Assembly (NCBI GenBank): GCA_004173515.1
Contig: SECN01000316.1
Span: 1-37,366 of the forward strand
Direction of reading: 5' to 3'
DNA length: 37,366 nucleotides
DNA from: Myxococcaceae bacterium
GTDB lineage: Bacteria > Myxococcota > Myxococcia > Myxococcales > Myxococcaceae
The notes under the pieces are model-generated. The model was not told the DNA's origin and did not search any database. It was given only the letters and a program-made list of their open reading frames with translations. Numbering within the stretch: position 1 is the first letter of the stretch; the number at the start of each line of letters is the position of its first letter. The translations under genes and the position numbers were made by a program. Shown here piece after piece: positions 6,692 through 14,343 of this stretch.

Positions 6692-9600
6692 ATGCGCCGC
6701 TCGTTACTCGTTTGCCTCGTTCTCCTGACTTCCATGGCTTCGGCCCAGGAGAAGAAAGCACTGCGCGACGCTGACCTGGGCAAGAAGTCCACGACCACCG
6801 TGGACAAGTCCCTCGCTGGCGACATCACGCGCCCGAAGGAAGCCCAGCAGGCCGCTCCCACGCTGCAATATGATCAGTTCCGGTTGGGCGTTGAGGTGCA
6901 GGTCGCCTCCAAGCGCCGCGAACAGATCGAATCGCTGCGCAAGATCATCTCCCTGTCTCCTGATCAGAAGGAGGCCCCCAGCCTGTTGTTCCGCCTGGGC
7001 GAGCTCTACTGGGAGGAATCGAAGTTCTTCTTCTTCGAAGCCAACCGGAAGGACGACGAGCTCATCGTCGCCATGAACCGCAACGACGCCGCGGGCCAGC
7101 AGAAGGCCAAGGCGGAGAAGGCGGAGTTGATGGCGAAGGTGAAGGAGAACGGCAAGTACGCCGTCGAGCAGTACACGAAGATCGTCCAGGAGTTCCCGAA
7201 GTTCGAGCGCACGGACGAAGTGCTCTTCTTCCTCGGCCAGTACCTGATGGAGGACGGCCAGGACAAGAAGGCGCTCGTCGCGTTCAAGCGCCTCATCGAG
7301 AAGCACCCCACGTCCAAGTACATCCCGGACGCGTACTTCGCCTTCGGCGAGTACTACTTCAACAACTCCAAGGGAAAGCGCCCGGAGCTGGAGAAGGCGC
7401 TCGTCGCCTACAAGAAGGCCGCCGAGTTCCCGGAGAACCAAGTCTACGCCTTCGCCCTCTACAAGCAGGGCTGGTGCTACTTCAACATGGGCGAGTACGA
7501 GTCCGCCAAGGACAAGTACAAGACCGTGGTGCTCTACGGCGAGCTGGCGGGTGCCGCCGCGGTGGAGAAGGACGGCAAGGCCAAGGCCAAGGGGTCGCTG
7601 GTGCGTGAAGCGCGCGCGGACTACGTGCGCTCCTTCGCCCGCGAGGGTGACGTGACGCAGGCCCGCGCGGACTTCGGCAAGGTCGCCACCAATCCGGAAG
7701 ACCGCTTCGCCATGATGAAGCAGCTGGCGAACCTGTACTACGGCGACGGCAAGGACCGCGAAGCGGCCATCACGTACAACGCGCTGATCAAGGAGAAGCC
7801 GCTGTCGCCGGAGTCGCCCGGCTTCCAGGGCAAGATCGTCGACTGCATCCTTCGCATGGGCAACAAGGAGCGCACCGTGGCCCAGGTGCGCCGGCTCGTG
7901 AAGATCATGAAGGACGTGGAGTCCTCCGGCGTCATCAAGGACGACAAGGACAAGAAGGCGCTCGCGGAGGCGAAGGAGCTGTCCGAGCGCACGCTCTCCA
8001 ACCTCGCCGTCACCTGGCACAACGAGGGCAAGAAGACGCGCAACGAGGAGACCTTCAAGTACGCGGACGCCGTGTACAGCGACTACCTCACGCTCTTCCC
8101 GGAGAACCCCAAGGCGTACGACCTGCGCTTCTTCTGGGCGGAGCTCCTCAACGACAACCTGCAGAACTTCGACAAGGCCGCCGCCAACTACACTCCCCAC
8201 GCTGAAGAAGTCGCTGCTCGACGCGTGCGAGCGCTACCTCAAGTACGTCCCCAAGGGCGACAAGCGCGTGGAGATCGCCTTCAAGGCGGCGAACATCTAC
8301 TACCGCCACAACCACTTCGACGAAGCGGTGCTGCGCTTCAGCGAGATCGCGCTCGGCTACCCCGAGTACAAGTTCGAGGACGGCCAGCGCGCGGGTGAGA
8401 TCGCCGCCAACCTCATCCTGGACTCGTACAACCTGCTGCAGGACTTCGCGAAGGTGAACGAGTGGGCGCGCCGCTTCTACTCGAACGACAAGCTCGCGGT
8501 GGGCAAGTTCCGCGACGACCTGGCGAAGCTCATCGAACAGTCGTCGTTCAAGCTCGTCAGCCAGCTGGAGGAGAAGAAGGAGTTCTCCAAGGCGGCCGAG
8601 GCGTACCTGAACTTCGTGCACGACTTCCCGCAGACGGAGATCGCGGACCTGGCGCTCTACAACGCGTCCGTCGACTATTACAAGGCGAAGAGCCTGGACA
8701 AGGCCATCGAGGTCCGCAAGCGCCTGTTCGCGGAGTACCCCGCCCCGGCCGCGAAGGCCAAGGCGAAGGCCAAGGCCCGGGCGAAGCAGGCCTCCAACGA
8801 CGACGGCCCCGCGAAGCCCGCGGTGGTGCAGAAGTGGGACGAGTCCAAGGCGCAGATCGCCCTGTTCAACGCGTCCACCTACCGCGAGGTCCTGGGCCAG
8901 CTGAAGGCCGCGCTCAAGAACCGCGAGCACTACCTGGAGCTGTGGCCCAAGTCGAAGGACGCCGAGGGCGTGTTCCTCTCCATCGTGGACCTCCACGTGA
9001 AGCAGGGGGCATACATGAAGGCCATCAAGCTGTTGGAGGAGTACGAGCGCGACAACATGCGCTCGTCCAGCAAGTTCCTCAACGCCGAGGGCCGCATCGT
9101 CGCCATCTACGAGAAGATGAAGAAGCCGCGCGACGTGTCGCGCATGAACAAGCGCATCTTCGACTACTTCGATCAGCTGGGCCGCAACCAGAAGGCCTCG
9201 CTGGAGAAGCCCGCCCTGGCCGCCGCCGCGCAGGCGAACCTGCTCGCCATCGAGCCGGACTGGGTGGAGTACCGGCGCCTGAAGCTGTACTGGGGCGTGC
9301 CCGCGTCGCCGGAGCGCTTCAAGGGCTCGCTGGCCGACAAGGGCCGCGCGCTGGAGGTCGTCCAGAAGAAGTATGTGCAGACGGTGGCCCTGGGCGCCCC
9401 GGAGCCGGCCATCTGCGCACTGCAGCGCATTGGCCTGGCGTACGACCACATGGCGGAGGTCGTGGTGAACGCGCCCATGCCGCGCGGTCTGGACGAGGAG
9501 TCGCAGCAGGCCCTGCGCGACGAGTTCTCCAACCAGGCGCAGCCGCTCAAGGACAAGGCCACGGAGGCCTTCTCCGGCGCGGTCGCCAAGAGCCGCGAGC

Positions 9601-9944
9601 TGGGCGTGTTCAACGACTGCGCCGCGGCGAGCCTGAAGATCCTCCGCAGCACCTACGCTCCGGACAAGTATCCGGAGGTGCTGGAGGAGAAGGTGGCGCT
9701 GAAGAACAAGGAGTTCGTGCTCGCTGGCGACCTGCTCGCCGCCGTGCAGGACATCCCGCCCCCGACGGCGAAGCCCGAACAGGAGAAGCTGGCCAAGAGC
9801 GAGGCGCTCAACGAGGACCTGTCGACGCTGACCAACCAGCTGCGTCAGCAGACCGAGTCGGAGATCGCCAAGCCCGCCGCCTCCAAGGACGGCAGCGCGC
9901 CCAAGAAGACCGTTGATGATCAGGAGCCGGAGGACTTCCTCTAA
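6692..9944 (+). pseudogene. gltD: gltD (agmU): periplasmic TPR protein of the gliding complex, one frame break
   Basis: This is an exported TPR protein of the Myxococcus focal-adhesion gliding machine (AgmU/GltD). The signal peptide is residues 1-18, ending ASA|Q. TPR-like helix pairs then run through the protein (for example AFKRLIEKHPTSKYIPDAYFAFGEYYF, AFALYKQGWCYFNMGEYESAKDKYK). The first frame is good from ATG 6692 to about 8194 (ending NFDKAAANYT). The second resumes near 8193-8198 (LPTLKKSLLDACERYLKYVPKG) and runs to the TAA at 9942-9944. Uncorrected, the first frame ends at 8398. A Lys-Ala run (AKAKAKAKARAK) lies near 8755-8790. The extreme C-terminus is acidic (DDQEPEDFL), like that of GltE. 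I chose ATG 6692 because AGGAAG lies just upstream and the signal peptide starts there. The stop overlaps the gltE start (TAATG), which suggests translational coupling. The break may be an assembly error. Confidence 0.85.
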
Positions 9945-11383
9945 TGAACCGCACGCACCCGTTCCGTCCCGCCCTCCTGTTGGCCTCGCTGGCCCTCACC
10001 GCCGTCGGTTGCACGTCGTCCCAGCCGGCCGTGAAGCCGGTGGTGGAGAAGCCCGTCGCCGCGCCCACCGGCCCGGTGTCCATCTCCAACCGCGCCATGC
10101 TGCTGTTCGATGACGCGGTGAAGTCCTTCGACGCGCAGAAGAAGGCCAAGGCGTTCGACTACCCGTCGCTGGAGCGCAAGTTCAAGGCCGCCGCCGAGGC
10201 GGATCAGAACCTGGCGGAGGCCGAGTACAACCTGGGCGTCATCGCCGAGCGCATGGGCAAGCCCGACGAGGCGAAGGCCCGCTACCAGGCGGCGCTCACC
10301 AAGAAGCCGTCCCTGCGGCAGGCGTCGGACAACCTGGCCATCATGCGCCAGAACTCCGGCGACGTGGCCGGCGCCGTGACGCTCTACCAGGACGTGCTCA
10401 CGCGCTACCCGGACGACGCCGGCTCGCGCGCCCGTCTGGCGGAGATCTACCGGCAGAACAACGACCACGACAAGGCGATGGAGCTGTCGCGCGCCGCGCT
10501 CATGCGCGACCCGGCGAACACCAACGCCCTGAAGGTGATGATCCGCAGCTACCTGGAGCGCAAGCAGCTGGCCATGGCGAAGCTCGTCGCGCTGCGCGCG
10601 GTGAAGCTGGATGGCGCGGACCCGGAGCTGCACCACGCCGTCGGCCTCATCCTCCAGAAGGAAGGGGACAACGAGGGCGCACGCGTGCAGTTCAAGAGCG
10701 CGCTGGAGGCCAAGGCGGACTACGTGCCGTCGCACGTGGCGCTGGCGCAGCTGGCGCTGGACGCGGAGGACTTCCCCGGCGCGGAGGAGCACCTGCGCCG
10801 CATCCTGCAAGCGGACGGCAAGAACGCCGCCGCGCACGTGGACCTGGGCATCGCGCTCAAGGGCCAGGGGCAGTACGACAAGGCCATGCAGGAGTACGAC
10901 GAGGCGGAGAAGCTCAACCCGGAGCTGGGCGCCACGTACCTCAACCGCGGCATCATCCTGCACAAGGTGAAGGACGCCCCCGAGCGCGCGGTGGAGCTGT
11001 ACCGCAAGTACGTCGCGCTGGCGGGCGGCGAGGTCGCGCTCAACGGCGAGGCCCCCGTCTTCGGCCTGATGCGCGAGGCGGAGAGCATCGTGCAGGCCAA
11101 GCGCGAGGCGAAGGCCACGGAGGAGCAGGCCAAGCAGATGGAGGCGCTCCAGGCCCAGCAGCAGGCCGCGATGAAGGCGGAGGAGGCCAAGCAGAAGGGC
11201 CAGCCCGCGCCCAACACCGCGACGCCCGTGTCCGGTGACGGCACCGCGCCCAAGGCCACCCCGGCCGCCGGCAACGGCAACCAGCCGGCCTCGGTCACCC
11301 CCGCGGGAGGCACTCCGGCAGCGCCTGCCCAGAAGAATGCAGCCCCGACGGACTCTGACGAGCCCACCGACGACCTGCTGTGA
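9944..11383 (+). CDS. gltE: gltE (aglT): TPR lipoprotein of the gliding complex
   Basis: This intact 479-aa lipoprotein corresponds to AglT/GltE of the M. xanthus adventurous gliding complex. A signal peptide ends at AVG-Cys23, and residue 24 is Thr rather than Asp, which fits sorting to the outer membrane. Tandem TPRs cover about residues 55-340 (NLAEAEYNLGVIAERMGKPDEAKARYQAAL; AAAHVDLGIALKGQGQYDKAMQEYDEAEKLNPE). A Gln/Lys-rich coiled stretch (EEQAKQMEALQAQQQAAMKAEEAKQ) and an Ala/Pro-rich low-complexity tail follow, ending DSDEPTDDLL. The ATG overlaps the gltD stop by one base. In M. xanthus, AglT and AgmU are both needed for A-motility and act in the periplasm. The 136-nt gap after this gene carries two hairpins. 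Confidence 0.92.
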   Translation: MNRTHPFRPALLLASLALTAVGCTSSQPAVKPVVEKPVAAPTGPVSISNRAMLLFDDAVKSFDAQKKAKAFDYPSLERKFKAAAEADQNLAEAEYNLGVIAERMGKPDEAKARYQAALTKKPSLRQASDNLAIMRQNSGDVAGAVTLYQDVLTRYPDDAGSRARLAEIYRQNNDHDKAMELSRAALMRDPANTNALKVMIRSYLERKQLAMAKLVALRAVKLDGADPELHHAVGLILQKEGDNEGARVQFKSALEAKADYVPSHVALAQLALDAEDFPGAEEHLRRILQADGKNAAAHVDLGIALKGQGQYDKAMQEYDEAEKLNPELGATYLNRGIILHKVKDAPERAVELYRKYVALAGGEVALNGEAPVFGLMREAESIVQAKREAKATEEQAKQMEALQAQQQAAMKAEEAKQKGQPAPNTATPVSGDGTAPKATPAAGNGNQPASVTPAGGTPAAPAQKNAAPTDSDEPTDDLL

Positions 11384-11395
11384 TGTGGGAGAAGC

Positions 11396-11469
11396 CCGCC
11401 AGTGGCTTCACGCTGGCGGTGCGACTCCGGATGATGCGAACCTTGTGAGCCCCCGGCTTTTCGCGGGGG
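11396..11469 (+). promoter_or_regulatory. Two consecutive hairpins in the gltE-gltF gap
   Basis: Stem 1 is CCGCCAG (11396-11402) with CTGGCGG (11413-11419) and a 10-nt loop. Stem 2 is CCCCCG (11450-11455) with CGGGGG (11464-11469) and an 8-nt loop containing TTTT. Neither has a downstream T-run. They lie in a 136-nt gap inside an otherwise co-directional cluster and could be mRNA processing, stability or attenuation elements. Confidence 0.5.
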
Positions 11470-11519
11470 TTGCCGTGCGGAACAAGCGGGCCCGGGAAGG
11501 GGCCCCTCGTGGAGGCAGG

Positions 11520-11783
11520 ATGCGGAAGTGGCTGATGCTGTGCGTGACGCTGTCGGTGGCTCCGGCCTTCGCCCAGGACGAGGGCGGTGACAAGGGCGGC
11601 GGTGGTGGCGCCAAGATGCAGAAGACGTCCACGGTCGACTTCGAGGACGACACCATCGAAGGCGATCTCACGAAGCCGGATGGTGAGTACGTCGAGGCTC
11701 GCAAGTCCGTGAAGCACTCGAACCTCATCCGCATCCGCGAGGACTTCGAGGACAAGGTCATGCAGTCCGTGGGTGAGCTGTAA
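11520..11783 (+). CDS. gltF: gltF: small exported protein of the gliding complex
   Basis: This 87-aa protein has a clear signal peptide (MRKWLMLCVTLSVAPAFA|Q, cleavage after residue 18). The mature form of about 69 aa has a Gly-rich start (GGDKGGGGGAK), an acidic stretch (TVDFEDDTIEGDLTKPDGEY), and a basic/amphipathic C-terminus. The position between gltE and gltG matches GltF (MXAN_4868 locus) of M. xanthus. The segment K-x-S-T-V-D...GDLTKP resembles the segment just after the GltD signal peptide (KSTTTVDKSLAGDITRP), so the two may share a binding module. The ATG at 11520 is preceded by GGAGG at 5-nt spacing. The signal peptide argues for a periplasmic location. The biochemical role is unknown. 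Confidence 0.82.
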   Translation: MRKWLMLCVTLSVAPAFAQDEGGDKGGGGGAKMQKTSTVDFEDDTIEGDLTKPDGEYVEARKSVKHSNLIRIREDFEDKVMQSVGEL

Positions 11784-11799
11784 TTCCCCACGAATCGCA

Positions 11800-11816
11800 G
11801 GCGGGAACCTTCCGCC
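11800..11816 (+). promoter_or_regulatory. Small hairpin in the gltF-gltG gap
   Basis: GGCGG (11800-11804) pairs with CCGCC (11812-11816) around a 7-nt loop, and the flanking AA/TT could extend it with one bulge. It is weak alone but fits the hairpin pattern of the other glt gaps. Confidence 0.3.
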
Positions 11817-11862
11817 AGTGCCGTTGTCCAACGAGATCGCAAGCGAACCGGGAGCCCCCTTC

Positions 11863-13577
11863 ATGGCCGTACCCCTGACACTCAAGGTCTTCAAGGGCGA
11901 CACGCTGGTCGCCACCAAGGACTACGAGCGCGACATCATCAAGATTGGTCGTCTGTCCTCCGCGCACCTGTGCCTGGAAGACGACAAGGTCAGCCGCATC
12001 CACTCCGTCATCGAAGTGGCCGGCGACGGCTCCATGTCCATCATCGACATGGGCAGCGTCGAAGGCACCTACGTCAACGGCAAGCGCGTCAACAAGGGGC
12101 AGGTCTCCTTCGGTGACGAGGTCCGCGTGGGCGGCACCACCATCCGCCTGGAGAAGCTCCGGAGGCCCCTTCGGACGAGGAGGAGGCGCCGCGCGTGCGC
12201 ACCGTGCGCCGCTCCAAGTCCAACGGTCCGCAGGGCGTGTCGCTGCGCCTGCTCTGGGGCGACCAGCGCGTGGGCGAGTTCTTCGTGCCCCCGGGCCTGA
12301 AGAAGGGCTTCACGGTGGGCAGCGCCAAGGGCGTGGACTTCGTGATGGGCGACTCGAAGCTGGGCGGCCCGTCCTTCGAAGTGCTGCGCACCGACGGCCA
12401 GTCCTTCACCGTGCGCTTCGCGCGCAAGATGAAGGGCGAACTGACCCGCAAGGGCGAGACGCTCGACCTGGAAGCGGTGATGGAGGCGGGCAAGGCCAGC
12501 AGCGACGGTGACGCCTACGCGCTGACGCTGGAGGCCGACGACTTCTTCTGGGTGGACCTGGGCGGCCTCACGCTGGAGGCGCAGTTCCAGTCGGTGCCCA
12601 AGCGCGTCGTCGTCCCCCTGGGCGAGAACCTGGACTACACGGCGCTCAACATCTTCCTGGTGATGTTCTTCATCGCCACCGCGTTCGTCATCCACTCGAT
12701 GAACAGCAGCGGGGAAGGGGATGAGTACGCGGACGAGCTCGCGGGCAACGACGCGCGCATCGCGAAGCTCATCATCAAGGCGCCGGAGACGCAGAAGAAC
12801 AAGTTCCTGGAGAAGCTGAACCAGCAGAAGGAGAAGAAGTCGGGCGAGATGGCCCAGAAGGCCCGCGCGGACGAAGGCCAGATGGGCAAGAAGAACGAGC
12901 CCAAGACCGCCAACCGCACCGCGCCCAAGGGCGACCCGAACAAGAAGGACGAGGCGCGCGCCCTCACCGCGAAGATCTTCGGCGGCGGCAAGGGCGGCAT
13001 CTCCACCATCTTCGGCAAGGCGGGCCTGGGCGGCGAGCTCAAGAGCGCCATGGGCAACATGTTCGGCGCCAAGGCGGGCGACGCGGGCGGCTTTGGCGGC
13101 ATGGGCCTGCGCGGCAGCGGCGGTGGTGGCGGCGGCACCGGTGACAGCATCGGCATCGGCGGCATCGGCACCAAGGGTCGTGGCGGCGGCAGCGGCAGCT
13201 ACGGCACCGGCGTGGGCACGCTCGGCGGCAAGCAGAGCGTGGACGTGGGCATCACGTCCTCGGATCCGGAGGTCATGGGTTCGCTGGACAAGGAGCTCAT
13301 CCGCCAGGTCATCCAGCGCAACCGCGGGCAGATCCGCTACTGCTACGAGAGCCTGCTCAACCGCTTCCCGAAGCTGGGCGGCAAGGTCTCCGTGAAGTTC
13401 ATCATCAGCGCCACGGGCGCGGTGGCCACGTCCAACGTCGCGCAGTCCACGGCGGGCAACTCGGACCTGGAGACCTGCGTCGCGGGCCGTGTGCGCACCT
13501 GGAAGTTCCCGGAGCCCAAGGGTGGCGGCTCCGTGATCGTGACGTACCCGTTCATCTTCAAGCAGGCCGGCGACTAG
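11863..13577 (+). pseudogene. gltG: gltG (pglI): FHA-domain inner-membrane protein with AgmX/PglI C-terminal domain, one frame break
   Basis: Residues 1-99 form a complete FHA phosphothreonine-binding domain with G29-R30, S44-R45-x-H47 and N72-G73 in place. The frame then breaks between about 12150 and 12162. It resumes with EAPSDEEEAPRVRTVRRSK and continues through a second domain (RLLWGDQRVGEFFVPPG...GGLTLEAQF) and one membrane helix (ALNIFLVMFFIATAFVIHSM, near 12645-12705). A Lys-rich region, a long Gly-rich linker (about 13080-13230) and the TonB-like AgmX/PglI C-terminal domain (ELIRQVIQRNRGQIRYCYESLL...TWKFPEPKG) follow. The topology is cytoplasmic FHA, single TM, periplasmic linker and tail, matching GltG of the gliding complex. 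The start is ATG 11863, with GGGAG 8 nt upstream. The lost or inserted bases lie in the inter-domain linker. Confidence 0.86.
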
Positions 13578-13605
13578 CCTAGACTCGACTCCATTCGTGT
13601 GCCGC

Positions 13606-13635
13606 GCGGGCGGCCCTGGCGACAGGGCTGCCCGC
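13606..13635 (+). terminator. 13-bp GNRA-capped hairpin between gltG and gltH
   Basis: GCGGGCGGCCCTG (13606-13618) pairs along its full length (one G-U) with CAGGGCTGCCCGC (13623-13635) around a GCGA tetraloop, then TTCTTCACTTCC. It begins 28 nt after the gltG stop and ends 57 nt before gltH. It could act as a partial terminator or a 3'-end stabiliser that lowers expression of downstream genes. Confidence 0.6.
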
Positions 13636-13692
13636 TTCTTCACTTCCTCCTCCCGTTCCCCGCGGGAGTCCTGCCCCCCCAGGCTGCCTTCC

Positions 13693-14331
13693 ATGCAGAA
13701 AGTCCTTGCTCCTCTCGCCCTGTGCGCCGCCTTCCTCCTTCCCGGGGTGTCGGCCGCCCAGGAGACTCCCAGCGCCGGTTCCGCCGCCGGGGACCGGCCC
13801 GCGGTGACCTTCGAAGAGGTCGAGCGCGGTGTGTACTTCGCGGTGTATGGCGGCCCGTCGTGGATCGCCAACCCGCCCGCGTCGCAGGGCCCCCGCCCCT
13901 TCTCGTCCGGGCAGATGGCCCAGGTGGAGCTGGGCATCGACCTGGGGGAGCGCCTGTCGCTGGGCCTGTTCTTCATGGGCTCCGCGAACCGGGCCGGCTC
14001 CGACTACATCGGCTATTCGCAGGGCGCGGCCTCCGGTGACTTCACCATGCTGGTGCCGGGCGCCGTCCTGCGCGCCAGGCTGGTGGGCTTCGCCGACAGC
14101 CAGGAGGTCAAGCGCACGTGGATCTACGCGCGCGCCGGCGCGGGGTACGCGATGTTTTCTCCCAAGAAGCTCCTCCCGGATTCCGACATTCTTGTGTTTG
14201 CCGGGCCCGGAGTGGAGTACTACACGCGGCTGCGCCACTTCTCGGTGGGGCTGGAGGTCACGGGGAACTACCTCGCCTCCAAGGGCGCTTTCGGGTTCGC
14301 GGTCGCGCCCAACATTCGCTACGCGTTCTAG
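13693..14331 (+). CDS. gltH: gltH: probable outer-membrane beta-barrel protein of the gliding complex
   Basis: This 212-aa exported protein has a signal peptide (MQKVLAPLALCAAFLLPGVSA, cleavage near residue 21). The mature chain has alternating strands with aromatic ends, such as GVYFAVYGGPSW, AQVELGIDLGERLSLGLFFMGS, WIYARAGAGYAMFS and HFSVGLEVTGNYLAS. It ends AFGFAVAPNIRYAF with the C-terminal Phe typical of BamA-assembled barrels. Length and strand count fit a small eight-stranded barrel. Its place between gltG and the TPR gene matches GltH of M. xanthus, reported as an outer-membrane component. ATG 13693 was chosen because the signal peptide starts there. The next gene begins 12 nt after the stop, so the two are co-transcribed. 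Confidence 0.78.
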   Translation: MQKVLAPLALCAAFLLPGVSAAQETPSAGSAAGDRPAVTFEEVERGVYFAVYGGPSWIANPPASQGPRPFSSGQMAQVELGIDLGERLSLGLFFMGSANRAGSDYIGYSQGAASGDFTMLVPGAVLRARLVGFADSQEVKRTWIYARAGAGYAMFSPKKLLPDSDILVFAGPGVEYYTRLRHFSVGLEVTGNYLASKGAFGFAVAPNIRYAF

Positions 14332-14343
14332 CGGGAGATTCAC

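Noticed and set aside
12190..12300. Programmed frameshifting in gltG
   Set aside because: No slippery heptamer with a suitable stem was seen at the junction, and several unrelated genes show similar breaks, so sequencing error or deletion is simpler.
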